Source: an uncultured Pelagibacteraceae bacterium
GTDB taxonomy: Bacteria; Pseudomonadota; Alphaproteobacteria; Pelagibacterales; Pelagibacteraceae
Assembly: GCA_902635795.1 (NCBI GenBank)
Contig: CACPPH010000007.1
Location: 1-38,169, forward strand
DNA length: 38,169 nt
Direction: 5' to 3'
Shown one piece after another: positions 8,737-18,751 of this stretch; positions within the stretch are counted from its first letter, which is position 1; the number at the start of each line of letters is the position of its first letter. The notes under the pieces were generated by a model. The model had not been told where the DNA came from. It saw only the letters and a list, made by a program, of their open reading frames with translations, and searched no databases. The position numbers and the translations under genes are program-made.

Positions 8737-9259
8737 TGACTAAATTTTTCCATATTTCAAAAATATTTCTGATGCTTTCAAAAAAATAATTTAAATAATA
8801 TTCAGAAGCTGGTATATTTGAGATTATAAATCCTTGAGAAAAATACAAAATACGCGATAAAGCTATTACAAAGAAAATAAATACAATTAGTGAATTATAA
8901 AATCCAAAAGACACTTTCCCTTTTTCCCGTTTAGTAATTATTTTTTCAGGGTTAGCGTCACTAATTTTGATACCATGCTTTTTTGCTAAATATTCGGGTG
9001 AGTAGAGACTAATTTCTCTTACTTTTTTTGTAGCAGTTTTTTTTACTTTTTTCGGTTTTTGTATTTTTTGTTGAACTGGCTGAGGTTTTGAAAATACTTT
9101 TTGTGGTCGAGAAATTGATTGAGGGTTTTTAACTTCGCCCACAGGAAATTGTTTCCATTTATTTCCGCAAGAACCGCATTGAACCATTCTTCCAGATGGG
9201 GTAATTGCTTCGTCTGGAACAACAAATTTTTTACCGCATGAATTACAAGTTAAAATCAT
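8726..9259 (-). CDS. Zinc-ribbon (MJ0042-type) single-pass membrane protein of unknown function
   Basis: A 177-residue protein. The N-terminus is a zinc ribbon with Cys5, Cys8, Cys28 and Cys31 (CxxC...CxxC, with the ITPSGR and CGSCGNKW features of the MJ0042/zinc_ribbon_5 family seen in many alphaproteobacteria). A proline/lysine/glutamine-rich linker follows (about 45-85), then one hydrophobic segment around 121-145 (FYNSLIVFIFFVIAL) and a short C-terminal tail. The likely form is a cytoplasmic zinc ribbon tethered to the inner membrane; its function is not known. It is transcribed away from the tRNA genes, and its 3' end overlaps the end of the convergent epimerase fusion. The 100-base gap upstream carries a TATATAAAT box on the minus strand that could drive it. 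Confidence 0.85.
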   Translation of the reverse strand: MILTCNSCGKKFVVPDEAITPSGRMVQCGSCGNKWKQFPVGEVKNPQSISRPQKVFSKPQPVQQKIQKPKKVKKTATKKVREISLYSPEYLAKKHGIKISDANPEKIITKREKGKVSFGFYNSLIVFIFFVIALSRILYFSQGFIISNIPASEYYLNYFFESIRNIFEIWKNLVTNY

Positions 9260-9313
9260 ACAAAATCAATAATACTGCTATTTATATAAATTACACTAGA
9301 AATTAAATACTTT

Positions 9314-9342
9314 TTTACTTTACAAAGTTTTTATTGTATATC
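9314..9342 (+). promoter_or_regulatory. Possible promoter of the tRNA-Val/tRNA-Asp unit
   Basis: TTTACT (9314-9319), 17 bases, then TATATC (9337-9342) match four of six positions in each consensus hexamer. The predicted start lies near 9349, about ten bases ahead of the mature tRNA-Val 5' end, which suits a tRNA transcript. The match is modest, in a very AT-rich 100-base gap. Confidence 0.33.
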
Positions 9343-9359
9343 TCACTTTTATTTAATTA

Positions 9360-9435
9360 GGGCGGTTAGCTCAGTTGGTAGAGCATCTCGTTTACACCGA
9401 GAGGGTCATAGGTTCGAGTCCTTTACCGCCCACCA
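9360..9435 (+). tRNA. tRNA-Val (anticodon UAC)
   Basis: A cloverleaf folds over 76 bases with an encoded CCA. The acceptor GGGCGGT pairs with ACCGCCC, the D arm is GCTC/GAGC, the anticodon stem is TCTCG/CGAGA with loop TTTACAC giving anticodon TAC, and the T loop is TTCGAGT. The T stem (ATAGG/CCTTT) has one T-T opposition at position 50-64. It decodes GTA and, by wobble, other valine codons. It lies eight bases before tRNA-Asp and is presumably co-transcribed with it. Confidence 0.97.
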
Positions 9436-9443
9436 TTGAATAA

Positions 9444-9521
9444 GGGGGTGTAGCTCAGCTTGGTTAGAGCGCCTGCCTGTCACGCAGGAGGTCGCGGGTT
9501 CGAGTCCCGTCACTCCCGCCA
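9444..9521 (+). tRNA. tRNA-Asp (anticodon GUC)
   Basis: A 78-base cloverleaf with encoded CCA. The acceptor GGGGGTG pairs with CACTCCC (one G-T wobble), discriminator G, D arm GCTC/GAGC, anticodon stem CCTGC/GCAGG with loop CTGTCAC giving anticodon GTC, T arm GCGGG-TTCGAGT-CCCGT. It is the second gene of the tRNA pair ahead of the nuo operon, an arrangement I recall from other alphaproteobacteria. Confidence 0.98.
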
Positions 9522-9548
9522 CTAGTTGATAATGGTTTTCATCTAGTG
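9520..9548 (+). other. Hairpin immediately after tRNA-Asp
   Basis: CACTAG (9520-9525) can pair with CTAGTG (9543-9548), with a possible inner TGA/TCA pairing. It begins in the last two bases of the tRNA CCA. No T-tract follows, so it is not a classical intrinsic terminator. It may be a processing signal for the tRNA 3' trailer, a weak attenuator, or chance. Confidence 0.3.
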
Positions 9549-9618
9549 AGTTGTAAATAAACATCAATTCGTCAACATAAATGCTTCCTTCTGTCCTGTA
9601 CTCTTAGTCATTAAATGT

Positions 9619-9682
9619 TATAAAGAATAGATATTAATATAAGAATCCTCAAACTACGGTATTGAGGTAGGTATTAAATAAA
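9619..9682 (+). promoter_or_regulatory. nuo operon leader with a hairpin near the ribosome-binding site
   Basis: Two TATA-like hexamers (TATAAA 9619-9624 and TATAAG 9638-9643), without a good -35 box, could start transcription here; read-through from the tRNAs is the alternative. CCTCAA (9647-9652) pairs with TTGAGG (9662-9667) around a nine-base loop. The 3' arm contains GAGG, and a second AGGT (9669-9672) abuts the stem ten bases before the nuoA ATG, so the fold could limit ribosome access. The rest of the 161-base gap from the tRNA shows nothing else. Confidence 0.35.
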
Positions 9683-10051
9683 ATGATTTATAACTTTTTA
9701 ACAGATTACTTATCCATAATAATTTTTTTATTTATCGCTTTATTTTTAAGCATAGGTTTTATTGTAGCTAATTTTTTAGCTTCTCCTTCTAATCCTGATC
9801 CAGAAAAATTGTCAGCTTATGAATGCGGTTTTGAAGCTTTTGACGACTCAAGAATGGAGTTCGACGTTAGGTTTTATCTTGTTGCTATATTATTCATAAT
9901 TTTTGATTTGGAAATAGCATTTCTCTTCCCATGGGCAATTTCCTTAGGCAGCTTAGGATCTCTTGGTTTCTGGTCAATGATGATATTTTTAGGTGTACTT
10001 ACAGTTGGGTTTATTTACGAATGGAAAAAAGGAGCATTAGAATGGGAGTAA
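9683..10051 (+). CDS. nuoA: NADH-quinone oxidoreductase subunit A
   Basis: Small membrane subunit of respiratory complex I at the junction of the peripheral and membrane arms. The 122 residues hold three transmembrane helices (about 10-32, 66-85, 92-113). The conserved loop with [12 protein letters not shown] and [18 protein letters not shown], carrying the acidic residues of the quinone channel, is present. It is the first gene of a complete 14-gene nuo operon and overlaps the nuoB start. Confidence 0.97.
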   Translation: MIYNFLTDYLSIIIFLFIALFLSIGFIVANFLASPSNPDPEKLSAYECGFEAFDDSRMEFDVRFYLVAILFIIFDLEIAFLFPWAISLGSLGSLGFWSMMIFLGVLTVGFIYEWKKGALEWE

Positions 10052-10578
10052 AATTGGATTTAAATCCAAATAAAACAAAACAAATACCAGAGGAGTTTAA
10101 AGAGCTTGCAAAAGATTTTGCAGAGAAGGGATTTATAACTACCTCTTCAGAAAATTTAATAAATTGGGCTAGGACTGGCTCATTGCATTGGATGACTTTC
10201 GGATTAGCTTGCTGCGCAGTTGAAATGATGCAAACATCGATGCCTAGGTATGATCTAGAGAGGTTTGGGGCAGCTCCACGAGCGTCACCTAGACAATCTG
10301 ATGTGATGATTGTAGCTGGGACTTTAACAAACAAAATGGCTCCAGCGTTAAGAAAAGTTTATGATCAGATGCCAGAACCTAGATATGTTGTATCTATGGG
10401 AAGCTGTGCTAACGGGGGAGGGTATTATCACTATTCATATTCTGTTGTAAGAGGATGTGATAAAATTGTTCCAGTTGATATTTATATTCCTGGTTGCCCA
10501 CCATCTGCAGAGGCACTCCTATACGGTATTTTACAATTACAAAAAAAAATTAGAAGAGAGGGAAATTTACAAAGATAA
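10042..10578 (+). CDS. nuoB: NADH-quinone oxidoreductase subunit B
   Basis: Peripheral-arm subunit carrying [4Fe-4S] cluster N2, the last electron carrier before quinone. The cluster ligands are visible: tandem Cys57-Cys58 ([10 protein letters not shown]), Cys122 ([10 protein letters not shown]) and Cys152 ([10 protein letters not shown]). I chose ATG 10042, giving 178 residues: it overlaps the nuoA stop, has GGAG (10031-10034) at good spacing and gives the normal family length. The frame stays open further upstream to 9931, but that would translate nuoA sequence out of frame. Confidence 0.97.
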   Translation: MGVKLDLNPNKTKQIPEEFKELAKDFAEKGFITTSSENLINWARTGSLHWMTFGLACCAVEMMQTSMPRYDLERFGAAPRASPRQSDVMIVAGTLTNKMAPALRKVYDQMPEPRYVVSMGSCANGGGYYHYSYSVVRGCDKIVPVDIYIPGCPPSAEALLYGILQLQKKIRREGNLQR

Positions 10579-10581
10579 ATA

Positions 10582-11196
10582 ATGACAGAAAAAATTAGAA
10601 AATTAGAAAACATAATAAATTCTGAACTTTCAAGTAAAATTCAAAATTCTATAATTCAAAATGATGAGTTGTTAATTGAAATAGGCGAAAATGATTTATT
10701 AGATGTTGTACAGTTTTTAAAATCAGACGAGAAATGTAAATTCAGACAATTAATAGATATTGCTGGAGTTGATTATCCACAGGAGGAAAAACGTTTTAAA
10801 CTTGTCTACCTTTTTTTGTCTCATGAAAATAATTATCGAATTAAACTTTCAATTAAATTTGTGACTAATCAGGCTATAAACTCAATTACAAAAATATTTC
10901 CATCAGCTAATTGGATGGAAAGAGAAGTTTTTGATATGTATGGTGTAAAGTTTAAAAATCATCCTGATTTAAGAAGAATTTTGACTGATTATGGATTTAA
11001 AGGTCATCCTTTAAGAAAAGACTTTCCACTAACTGGTTTCAATGAGGTTAGATATAGTGAAAAAGATAAAAAAGTTATCTACGAGCCTGTAAAATTAGAG
11101 CAAAATTACAGAAATTTTGATTTTGAAAGCCCTTGGGAAGGAACAAAATATTTAAAAAGCATAAAAAATAAAAAAGAAGATGGTAAAAAAAACTAA
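10582..11196 (+). CDS. nuoC: NADH-quinone oxidoreductase subunit C
   Basis: The 30-kDa peripheral-arm subunit of complex I, without cofactors, packing against NuoD and NuoB. The 204 residues contain the family signature [11 protein letters not shown] followed by [13 protein letters not shown] and [12 protein letters not shown] near 112-150. It stands as a separate gene (not fused to nuoD as in E. coli), as in other alphaproteobacteria and mitochondria. It starts three bases after nuoB and overlaps nuoD by 17 bases. Confidence 0.97.
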   Translation: MTEKIRKLENIINSELSSKIQNSIIQNDELLIEIGENDLLDVVQFLKSDEKCKFRQLIDIAGVDYPQEEKRFKLVYLFLSHENNYRIKLSIKFVTNQAINSITKIFPSANWMEREVFDMYGVKFKNHPDLRRILTDYGFKGHPLRKDFPLTGFNEVRYSEKDKKVIYEPVKLEQNYRNFDFESPWEGTKYLKSIKNKKEDGKKN

Positions 11197-12355
11197 ATCA
11201 CTAAATTTAAATTTTGGTCCACAACATCCTGCGGCTCACGGAGTTTTAAGACTTATATTAGAGTTAGACGGAGAGGTAGTAGAGAAAGCCGACCCTCACA
11301 TCGGTTTACTTCATAGAGGAACTGAGAAACTTATTGAACAAAAAACTTACACTCAAGCTTTACCTTATTTTGATAGATTAGATTATGTTGCACCAATGAA
11401 TCAAGAACATGCTTTTGCTCTTGCAGCCGAAAAGTTGCTAAAAATTGAGGTCCCTATACGTGCAAAATATATACGAGTAATTTTTTGTGAAATCGGTAGA
11501 ATTTTAAGCCATATTCTAAACGTTACCACGCAAGCACTGGATGTAGGAGCGTTAACACCATCTTTATGGGGATTTGAGGAGAGAGAAACTTTAATGACAT
11601 TCTATGAAAGAGCTTCAGGATCGAGATTGCATGCAAATTATTTTAGAACAGGAGGCGTCCACCAGGATATACCTCTAAAATTAGTTGATGATATTGAAAA
11701 ATTCTGCAGATCTTTCCCTAAAATTATTAATGATTTGGAGGAGTTACTTACAGATAATCGTATATTCAAACAGCGAAATGTTGAAATTGGAATTGTATCT
11801 AAGCAAGATGCACTAGATCACAGTTTTTCAGGGGTAATGCTCAGAGGCTCAGGTGTTCCTTGGGATTTAAGAAGGTCTCAACCCTATGAAATCTACAATG
11901 AATTAGATTTTAAAATTCCCGTAGGTAAAAATGGTGATTGTTACGATAGATACCTTTGTAGAATGGAAGAAATGAGAGAAAGTGTAAAAATTATTCTTCA
12001 ATGCATTGAGAAACTTCCAAAAGGCCCAGTTAAATCGATAGATGGAAAAATATCTCCTCCTAATAGGGATGATTTAAAGCAATCCATGGAAGCACTAATT
12101 CATCATTTTAAACTATTCACTGAGGGATATCGAGTTCCTAAAGGTGATGTTTATACTTCAGTGGAGGCTCCGAAAGGAGAATTTGGGGTATATTTAATTT
12201 CTGATGGAAGTAACAAGCCATATAGATGTAAAATTAGAGCTCCTGGCTTTTCACATTTACAAGCTATGGATTATTTAATCCGAGGCCATATGTTAGCAGA
12301 TGTGCCCGCTGTTTTAGGATCTTTAGATATTGTATTTGGTGAGGTAGACAGATGA
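11180..12355 (+). CDS. nuoD: NADH-quinone oxidoreductase subunit D
   Basis: The 49-kDa subunit forming the quinone-binding cavity with NuoB. The 391 residues start almost directly at the conserved [11 protein letters not shown] loop. Other signatures are [23 protein letters not shown] and the [14 protein letters not shown] region; the protein ends in the typical [12 protein letters not shown] 11180 lies inside the 3' end of nuoC, and its stop overlaps the nuoE start (ATGA), suggesting translational coupling. Confidence 0.98.
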   Translation: MVKKTKSLNLNFGPQHPAAHGVLRLILELDGEVVEKADPHIGLLHRGTEKLIEQKTYTQALPYFDRLDYVAPMNQEHAFALAAEKLLKIEVPIRAKYIRVIFCEIGRILSHILNVTTQALDVGALTPSLWGFEERETLMTFYERASGSRLHANYFRTGGVHQDIPLKLVDDIEKFCRSFPKIINDLEELLTDNRIFKQRNVEIGIVSKQDALDHSFSGVMLRGSGVPWDLRRSQPYEIYNELDFKIPVGKNGDCYDRYLCRMEEMRESVKIILQCIEKLPKGPVKSIDGKISPPNRDDLKQSMEALIHHFKLFTEGYRVPKGDVYTSVEAPKGEFGVYLISDGSNKPYRCKIRAPGFSHLQAMDYLIRGHMLADVPAVLGSLDIVFGEVDR

Positions 12356-12957
12356 GTTTAAAAAAAGTTCATGATAACCAACCAAAAGATTTTACATTCT
12401 CTAACGAGAATTTAAAAAAAGCCGAAGAAATATTAAAACGTTATCCAAAAAAAAATAAAAAAAGTGCAGTAATGCCATTTCTTTACTTAGCACAAAAGCA
12501 GAATGATAATTGGATACCATTAGCTGCTATGAAATACATAGCGAATTATTTATCTATGCCTTATATTTCTGTATATGAAGTAGCTACATTTTACACAATG
12601 TATAACTTAGCTCCTGTAGGAAGACATTTTATTCAAGTTTGTACTACAACGCCTTGCTTAATTCGTGGGGCTGATAAAATTGTTCAACTTTGCAAAGAAA
12701 AAATAGCCTCTAAAGAAAATGAAATTTCAAAAAATGGAAGCTGTTCTTGGATGGAAGTTGAGTGTTTAGGTGCTTGTGTAAGCGCCCCCATGATACAAAT
12801 TAACGATGACTATTATGAAGATCTTGATGAAAAAAGCACTAAAGAAATCTTAGACTCGCTCATTAAAGATAAACCTTTAAAACCAGGATCTTATCGAGGA
12901 CGCAAAAATACTTCTCCTGAAAAAAAAAAACTCATTAATGGAGAAAATCATGCTTAA
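12352..12957 (+). CDS. nuoE: NADH-quinone oxidoreductase subunit E
   Basis: The 24-kDa subunit with [2Fe-2S] cluster N1a. The 201 residues have the helical N-terminal part and a thioredoxin-like domain with cluster ligands Cys97 and Cys102 (CTTTPC) and Cys138 and Cys142 ([10 protein letters not shown]). A lysine-rich C-terminal tail (after about 178) is longer than in E. coli but common in alphaproteobacteria. It overlaps nuoD by four bases and nuoF by eight. Confidence 0.97.
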   Translation: MSLKKVHDNQPKDFTFSNENLKKAEEILKRYPKKNKKSAVMPFLYLAQKQNDNWIPLAAMKYIANYLSMPYISVYEVATFYTMYNLAPVGRHFIQVCTTTPCLIRGADKIVQLCKEKIASKENEISKNGSCSWMEVECLGACVSAPMIQINDDYYEDLDEKSTKEILDSLIKDKPLKPGSYRGRKNTSPEKKKLINGENHA

Positions 12958-14281
12958 ACAAGAAAATAAGATATTTAAAAATTTATATAACGATTTCGGT
13001 TGGGAAATAGACAATGCACTAAAAAGAGAAGATTGGAAGGACACTAAAAATATAATTTCAAAAGGCAGAGAGTGGATTATAGATGAAGTTAAAACCTCTG
13101 AACTAAGAGGAAGAGGTGGCGCAGGTTTTTCTACTGGGCTTAAATGGTCATTTGCACCTAAAGAGGTTGGGTCAAGACCACATTATTTAGTTATTAATGC
13201 TGATGAGTCAGAACCTGGAACTTGCAAAGATAGAGATATTTTAAGATTTGAACCTCAAAAATTAATAGAAGGTTGTTTGATTGCAGGTTATGCAGTTAAT
13301 GCGCATACTTGTTATATATACATTAGAGGCGAGTATTCAAATGAAGGAAGAAGATTACAAGATGCTATTAATCAAGCATATGAAAAAAATTTTTTAGGAA
13401 AAAATGCATGTGGTTCTGGATGGGATTTTGATATTCATATTCACTATGGTGCTGGTGCATATATTTGTGGCGAGGAGACGGCCTTGTTAGAAAGTATCGA
13501 AGGAAATAAAGGTCAACCAAGGTTGAAACCTCCTTTTCCGGCTTTAGTAGGTTTATATGGCTGTCCAACTATTGTGAATAATGTAGAGACAATAGCAGTT
13601 GTGCCAACTATTTTAAGAAGAGGTGGTAAATGGTTCGCGTCACTTGGTAAACCCAAGAATACTGGAACAAAAATATTTTGTATATCAGGAAACGTGAACT
13701 CTCCTTGCAACGTTGAAGAAGAAATGGGGATTTCCCTTAAAGAATTAATTGAAAAACATGCTGGTGGTGTTGTAGGTGGTTGGGAAAATTTACAAGCAGT
13801 AATACCAGGTGGTTCATCTATGCCACTATTGTCTAAAAAGATATGTGATACGATAACCATGGATTTTGACTCTTTGATTAGAAATAAAAGCGGATTAGGT
13901 ACAGCAGGTATCGTTGTTATAAATAAAGATCAGGACATCGTTGCTTGTATGGCTAGAATTGCAAGATTTTACAAACATGAAAGTTGTGGACAATGTACTC
14001 CTTGTCGAGAGGGTGCAGGCTGGATGTGGAGAATTTTAGACAGAGTAGTGAAAAGAAAGGCTACTTTTAGTGATATAAATTTACTTTCAGACGTTACAAA
14101 GCAAATTGAAGGTCATACTATTTGTGCTTTTGGAGAAGGTTCTGCATGGCCGGTTCAGGGACTTTTAAGACATTTTAGAAAAGAGATTGAAAGTCGATGC
14201 AGAGAAGAACCTTTAATAAAAAAGAAAATTGATAATCCTTATTTAGTAGACCAGCATCTATTGGAGAATAAGAATGCCTAA
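12950..14281 (+). CDS. nuoF: NADH-quinone oxidoreductase subunit F
   Basis: The 51-kDa subunit binding NADH, FMN and [4Fe-4S] cluster N3: the electron entry point. With ATG 12950 it has 443 residues. The glycine-rich [13 protein letters not shown] at about 54-66 and the [13 protein letters not shown] motif bind FMN/NADH; cluster ligands are Cys346, Cys349, Cys352 (ESCGQCTPC) and Cys392 (HTICAFGEG). An in-frame ATG at 12938 would add MEKI, but GGAG at 12940-12943 sits six bases before 12950, which decides for the later start. The stop overlaps nuoG (ATGCCTAA). Confidence 0.97.
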   Translation: MLKQENKIFKNLYNDFGWEIDNALKREDWKDTKNIISKGREWIIDEVKTSELRGRGGAGFSTGLKWSFAPKEVGSRPHYLVINADESEPGTCKDRDILRFEPQKLIEGCLIAGYAVNAHTCYIYIRGEYSNEGRRLQDAINQAYEKNFLGKNACGSGWDFDIHIHYGAGAYICGEETALLESIEGNKGQPRLKPPFPALVGLYGCPTIVNNVETIAVVPTILRRGGKWFASLGKPKNTGTKIFCISGNVNSPCNVEEEMGISLKELIEKHAGGVVGGWENLQAVIPGGSSMPLLSKKICDTITMDFDSLIRNKSGLGTAGIVVINKDQDIVACMARIARFYKHESCGQCTPCREGAGWMWRILDRVVKRKATFSDINLLSDVTKQIEGHTICAFGEGSAWPVQGLLRHFRKEIESRCREEPLIKKKIDNPYLVDQHLLENKNA

Positions 14282-16331
14282 AATTATAATTAATGGAAAA
14301 GAAATAGAATTTGAAAAAGGTATGACAGTCCTTCAAGCATGTGAACTTGCTGATGTTGAAATTCCAAGATTTTGCTATCATGAGAAATTGTCAATAGCTG
14401 GAAATTGTCGGATGTGCCTAGTTGAGTTAGATAAATCTCCAAAACCTATAGCATCTTGCGCGATGCCAGCAGCAGAGGGCATGAATATAAAAACAAACAC
14501 ATCTTTAGTAGAAAAAGCTAGAAAAGGTGTAATGGAATTTTTATTAGCTAATCATCCCCTTGACTGCCCTGTTTGTGATCAAGGCGGAGAATGTGATTTG
14601 CAAGATCAATCAATGTATTATGGAGTAGATAAATCCAGATTTGTTGAGAATAAAAGACAAGTAAAAGAAAAATATATGGGTCCATTAATTAAAACTCAAA
14701 TGACTAGATGCATCCACTGTACAAGATGTGTAAGATTTGCAACTGAGGTTGCAGGTGTTCCAGAAATTGGAGCTATTGGTCGAGGCGAGAACATGGAAAT
14801 TACAACCTATTTAGAGAAGGCTATGGAGTCAGAACTTTCAGCGAATGTTATTGATTTATGTCCAGTAGGAGCATTGACGTCAAAACCCTATGCTTTTGAA
14901 GCGAGACCTTGGGAACTTAAAAAAACCGAGAGTATAGATGTTACAGATGCAGTTGGATCAAATATCAGAATAGATACATATAATTGGGAAGTTAAAAGAA
15001 TACTACCAAGACTAAACAATAATATAAATGAAGAATGGATTTCTGATAAAACGAGATTTTCATGCGATGGTTTGCTTAAACAAAGACTTGATACTCCTTA
15101 CATAAAAAGAAATAACAAACTTCAAAAATCCTCTTGGGATGAAGCAATTTCGCTTTTAATAGATAAATTAAAGTCAACCGACTTAAACGAAATAGGCGGT
15201 CATATTGGAGATTTGGTAAACTTAGAAAATGCCCTAAGCTTCAAAAAATTTTTTGCGGCTTTAAAAATTAATAATTTAGAATTTAGAGAGAGAAAATATT
15301 ACATTAATCCAACTGAAAAAATCAATTATATATTTAATTCATCAATAAAAGGTATAGATGAAACAGATTTAATTCTCTTAATTGGTACCAATCCAAGACT
15401 TGAGGCAACAATGCTAAATGCTCGAATAAGAAAAGCTTTTGCTCAGAGGCGTGTACCTGTTTACTCGATTGGTGATCCTGGTGATTTAACTTATGATTAT
15501 ACTAAAATTGGAAATACTACTGATGATATTAAAAAAATTTTAAATATAGAGGGAAAATTCTCCAAAGAATTATTATCTTCAAAAAAACCAATCATAATTA
15601 TTGGTGAGTCAGCTTTAGAATTAAAAAGTGGGAAATATATAATCGAAGAATTTAAAAAGTTTTTAAAAGCAAATAATTTTATTAATAAAGACTGGAATGC
15701 TTTAAATTTTCTTCCGCAAAATGCTTCTACAGTAGGTTTGATTGATTTAAAAATTTTACCAAACAAAGAGGAAGAAAATAATTCATTTTTTGAAAAACTA
15801 AAAAAAAATAAATTTAAGTTATTGTACCTATTAGGTTCAGATAATTTAAATATTAAAAAAAATAATGAATTTATAGTTTATCAAGGAAGTCACGGTGATA
15901 GAGGTGCAGAAATTGCAGATTTAATTTTTCCTAGTGCTGCGTTTACCGAACAAACCGGACTTTATGAAAATCTTGAAGGTAGAGTTCAAGAATGTAAAAA
16001 AGCTTCTTACCCTATTGGCGAAGCATTAGAAGATTGGAAAATTTTTAATTTAATTTTAAAGAAATTAAAAAAAAACGATCATTTAATGAACTTCGAAAAT
16101 TTACGAGAAGAAGTTTTAAGTTTGATACCAAATTTTACCAAATTAAATGAATTACCTAGTTTTAAAGATATTAGAACTAGTAATCAATCTTCTTATTTTG
16201 TGAATGAGGAAGTTTTTATAAAACAATTGGATTATTTTTTTACTAACGCTATTTCAAGAGCGTCTAAAACAATGAGTGAATGTAGGCAAATAAAACAAAA
16301 TATAAAAAAAACTGGCACAGATAATATATGA
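14274..16331 (+). CDS. nuoG: NADH-quinone oxidoreductase subunit G
   Basis: The 75-kDa iron-sulfur subunit. The 685 residues begin with a ferredoxin-like domain ligating [2Fe-2S] N1b (Cys34, Cys45, Cys48, Cys62), then the His94, Cys98, Cys101, Cys107 group ([14 protein letters not shown], cluster N5) and the Cys146, Cys149, Cys152 group plus the Cys of DLCPVGAL (cluster N4). The rest is a molybdopterin-oxidoreductase-like domain without a pterin role. The lengths of the cysteine blocks match the mitochondrial/alphaproteobacterial type. The C-terminal third is lysine-rich and more divergent. It overlaps nuoH by four bases. Confidence 0.97.
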   Translation: MPKIIINGKEIEFEKGMTVLQACELADVEIPRFCYHEKLSIAGNCRMCLVELDKSPKPIASCAMPAAEGMNIKTNTSLVEKARKGVMEFLLANHPLDCPVCDQGGECDLQDQSMYYGVDKSRFVENKRQVKEKYMGPLIKTQMTRCIHCTRCVRFATEVAGVPEIGAIGRGENMEITTYLEKAMESELSANVIDLCPVGALTSKPYAFEARPWELKKTESIDVTDAVGSNIRIDTYNWEVKRILPRLNNNINEEWISDKTRFSCDGLLKQRLDTPYIKRNNKLQKSSWDEAISLLIDKLKSTDLNEIGGHIGDLVNLENALSFKKFFAALKINNLEFRERKYYINPTEKINYIFNSSIKGIDETDLILLIGTNPRLEATMLNARIRKAFAQRRVPVYSIGDPGDLTYDYTKIGNTTDDIKKILNIEGKFSKELLSSKKPIIIIGESALELKSGKYIIEEFKKFLKANNFINKDWNALNFLPQNASTVGLIDLKILPNKEEENNSFFEKLKKNKFKLLYLLGSDNLNIKKNNEFIVYQGSHGDRGAEIADLIFPSAAFTEQTGLYENLEGRVQECKKASYPIGEALEDWKIFNLILKKLKKNDHLMNFENLREEVLSLIPNFTKLNELPSFKDIRTSNQSSYFVNEEVFIKQLDYFFTNAISRASKTMSECRQIKQNIKKTGTDNI

Positions 16332-17335
16332 TCGAATATTTACAAATTTTAGGGCAAGAGATTTATAAAATTATTTTTTTACTTGTTCCTATCCTCGTAT
16401 CTGTAGCTATGATTGTTTGGCTTGATAGAAGAGTTTGGGGTTTAGTACAAAAAAGAAGAGGTCCTAATGTTGTTGGGCCTTTTGGGATTTTTCAAACATT
16501 AGCAGATGCACTAAAATATATTTTTAAAGAAATTATAATTCCTGCAAGTGCTAATAAAGTAGTTTTTATACTTGCGCCTATTGTAACCATGACATTGGCC
16601 TTGGTAGCTTGGGCTGTAATCCCGATGAGCAAAGATTTGGTTTTATCTGATATAAATGTTGGAATTTTGTATTTATTCGCAGTTTCTTCTCTAGGTGTTT
16701 ATGGAATCATAATGGGAGGATGGGCATCTAATTCAAAATACCCTTTCCTAGGAGCAATCAGATCTGCTGCACAAATGGTTTCATATGAAGTATCGATTGG
16801 AATTATAATTATAAATGTTCTTATATGCGTGGGATCATTAAACTTAAATGATATAGTCATTGCACAAACAGATCTTTGGTATGTAATACCTCTTTTTCCA
16901 ATGTTTGTAATTTTTTTTATTTCAGCCCTTGCTGAAACTAATAGACCCCCATTCGACTTACCAGAAGCTGAAGCAGAGTTAGTTGCCGGATACCAAACTG
17001 AATATTCTGGAATGATGTACGCAATGTTTTGGCTTGGAGAATATGCGAACATTCTTCTGATGTGTGCGATGGGCTCAATACTTTTTCTAGGCGGGTGGTT
17101 GCCAATTATGGATATTTATCCTCTCAATCTAATACCTGGACCTTTATGGATGATAGTAAAAATTTTATTTTTATTTTTATTATTTGCTTTAATCAAAGCT
17201 ATAGTTCCAAGATATAGATACGATCAACTTATGAGATTAGGTTGGAAAATATTCTTACCATTATCTTTAATTTATCTCGTATTAACGGCAAGTTTCTTAT
17301 TTTACTTTGACAAATTACCTAAGGTGAACATTTAA
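16328..17335 (+). CDS. nuoH: NADH-quinone oxidoreductase subunit H
   Basis: Membrane subunit (ND1 homologue) that shapes the quinone entrance. The 335 residues contain about eight transmembrane helices, the [15 protein letters not shown] loop near 43 and the highly conserved acidic loop [19 protein letters not shown] in the middle. The stop codon shares its last base with the nuoI start. Confidence 0.98.
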   Translation: MIEYLQILGQEIYKIIFLLVPILVSVAMIVWLDRRVWGLVQKRRGPNVVGPFGIFQTLADALKYIFKEIIIPASANKVVFILAPIVTMTLALVAWAVIPMSKDLVLSDINVGILYLFAVSSLGVYGIIMGGWASNSKYPFLGAIRSAAQMVSYEVSIGIIIINVLICVGSLNLNDIVIAQTDLWYVIPLFPMFVIFFISALAETNRPPFDLPEAEAELVAGYQTEYSGMMYAMFWLGEYANILLMCAMGSILFLGGWLPIMDIYPLNLIPGPLWMIVKILFLFLLFALIKAIVPRYRYDQLMRLGWKIFLPLSLIYLVLTASFLFYFDKLPKVNI

Positions 17336-17820
17336 TGAATTTTAACAGGTTATTTAAGACAATATTTCTTATAGAATTTATTACTGGATTATTCATGGCT
17401 ATAAAAGAATTATTCAGAAAATCAAAAACTATAAATTATCCTTTCGAAAAAGGACCAATCAGTCCACGTATGAGGGGTGAACATGCATTAAGAAGATATC
17501 CTAACGGAGAAGAGAGATGTATAGCTTGTAAATTATGTGAAGCAGTTTGCCCAGCTCAAGCTATTACAATAGAGTCCTCTGAGAGGTCAGACGGTAGCAG
17601 AAAAACAACTCGCTATGATATTGATATGCTTAAATGTATATATTGTGGACTTTGTCAAGAATCGTGTCCAGTAGACGCCATTGTGCAAGGACCAAATTTT
17701 GAGTTTGCGACTGAAACAAGAGAGGAGCTTTATTACAACAAAGAAAAACTGTTAGAAAATGGTGATAGATGGGAGACGGTTATAGCTAAAAATATCAAGC
17801 TAGATAAACCTTACAGATAG
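17335..17820 (+). CDS. nuoI: NADH-quinone oxidoreductase subunit I
   Basis: Ferredoxin-type subunit carrying [4Fe-4S] clusters N6a and N6b, passing electrons towards N2. The 161 residues have two CxxCxxCxxxCP motifs: Cys62/65/68/72 and Cys101/104/107/111. An N-terminal amphipathic segment lies on the membrane. The alphaproteobacterial [16 protein letters not shown] sequence precedes the first cluster. nuoJ begins directly after its stop. Confidence 0.98.
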   Translation: MNFNRLFKTIFLIEFITGLFMAIKELFRKSKTINYPFEKGPISPRMRGEHALRRYPNGEERCIACKLCEAVCPAQAITIESSERSDGSRKTTRYDIDMLKCIYCGLCQESCPVDAIVQGPNFEFATETREELYYNKEKLLENGDRWETVIAKNIKLDKPYR

Positions 17821-18447
17821 ATGATAGTTCACACTATTTTTTTTTATTTCTTTTCAGTAATAGCAATATTTTCCTCTTTGATGGTAATAACCTCAAGAAG
17901 TACGATCAACTCGGTTTTCTTTTTAATTTTAGATTTCATTTCAGTCGGATGTTTATTCATAATGGTTGGAGCTGAATTTCTGGGGATGATATTATTAATT
18001 GTTTACGTCGGGGCAGTAGCTGTATTGTTCTTGTTTGTTGTTATGATGCTTAATGTTGCTGAACAGAAGCAATCTTGGTTCATTGGAAAAAAATCGACTC
18101 ATATTCCTACAGGATTAATTGTAAGTGTATTGATTTTATTAGAGTTACTAGTCGTGGTTGGAGGATGGAGATACAAAGAAGATTTAATGTCAAGTAGCTC
18201 TTTGCTTATATCAAATATTTCAAACACTCATCAAATAGGGTTGGTAATGTACACCGATTATATCTTATATTTTCAAATAGCTGGTATCGTGCTTCTTTTA
18301 TCGATGATAGGAGCAATTCTTTTAACATTCAGAGAAAGGGTAGGTGTAAAAAAACAAAGTTACATTAATCAAATTTCTAGAAATCCATCAACTGCAGTTG
18401 AGCTTAAAGAAGTTAAATCTAACCAAGGAGTTAAGATAGATGATTGA
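17821..18447 (+). CDS. nuoJ: NADH-quinone oxidoreductase subunit J
   Basis: Membrane subunit (ND6 homologue). The 208 residues have five predicted transmembrane helices and the conserved [21 protein letters not shown] segment, which contains the pi-bulge helix linked to proton pumping. The C-terminal hydrophilic tail (from about 170) is typical of alphaproteobacteria. It overlaps nuoK by eight bases. Confidence 0.96.
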   Translation: MIVHTIFFYFFSVIAIFSSLMVITSRSTINSVFFLILDFISVGCLFIMVGAEFLGMILLIVYVGAVAVLFLFVVMMLNVAEQKQSWFIGKKSTHIPTGLIVSVLILLELLVVVGGWRYKEDLMSSSSLLISNISNTHQIGLVMYTDYILYFQIAGIVLLLSMIGAILLTFRERVGVKKQSYINQISRNPSTAVELKEVKSNQGVKIDD

Positions 18448-18751
18448 AATTGGTTTAGGACATTACTTGTCATTAGGAGCTATAATTTTTTTCTTAGGTG
18501 TTATCGGGATTTTTTTAAATAGAAAAAATGTAATAGTAATATTGATGTCTATTGAATTAATTTTATTAGCAGTGAATATAAATTTGATCTCATTTTCTAT
18601 TTTTTCGGGAGATATAGTGGGTCAAATTTTTACAATGCTTATTTTAACTGTCGCCGCAGCTGAAGCAGCAATAGGACTTGCTATAATTGTGGTTTATTAC
18701 AGAAACAGAGGTTCAATTAGAGTTGAGGATATACACGGCATGAAAGGTTAG
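18440..18751 (+). CDS. nuoK: NADH-quinone oxidoreductase subunit K
   Basis: Small membrane subunit (ND4L homologue) with three transmembrane helices in 103 residues. The conserved membrane glutamates of the proton path are seen in [11 protein letters not shown] and [13 protein letters not shown]. It sits between nuoJ and nuoL; nuoL starts on the base after its stop. Confidence 0.97.
   Translation: MIEIGLGHYLSLGAIIFFLGVIGIFLNRKNVIVILMSIELILLAVNINLISFSIFSGDIVGQIFTMLILTVAAAEAAIGLAIIVVYYRNRGSIRVEDIHGMKG

Noticed and set aside
9409-9513. Repeated GGTTCGAGTCC in the two tRNAs as an attachment-site duplication
   Set aside because: It is the universal T-arm sequence of both intact tRNAs, and no integrase or flanking copy is present.
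9931-10041. Upstream extension of the nuoB reading frame
   Set aside because: It translates the 3' part of nuoA in another frame; ATG 10042 has a ribosome-binding site and gives the family N-terminus.
13513-13860. 115-codon minus-strand open frame inside nuoF
   Set aside because: Complement of conserved NuoF coding sequence, no recognisable protein features.
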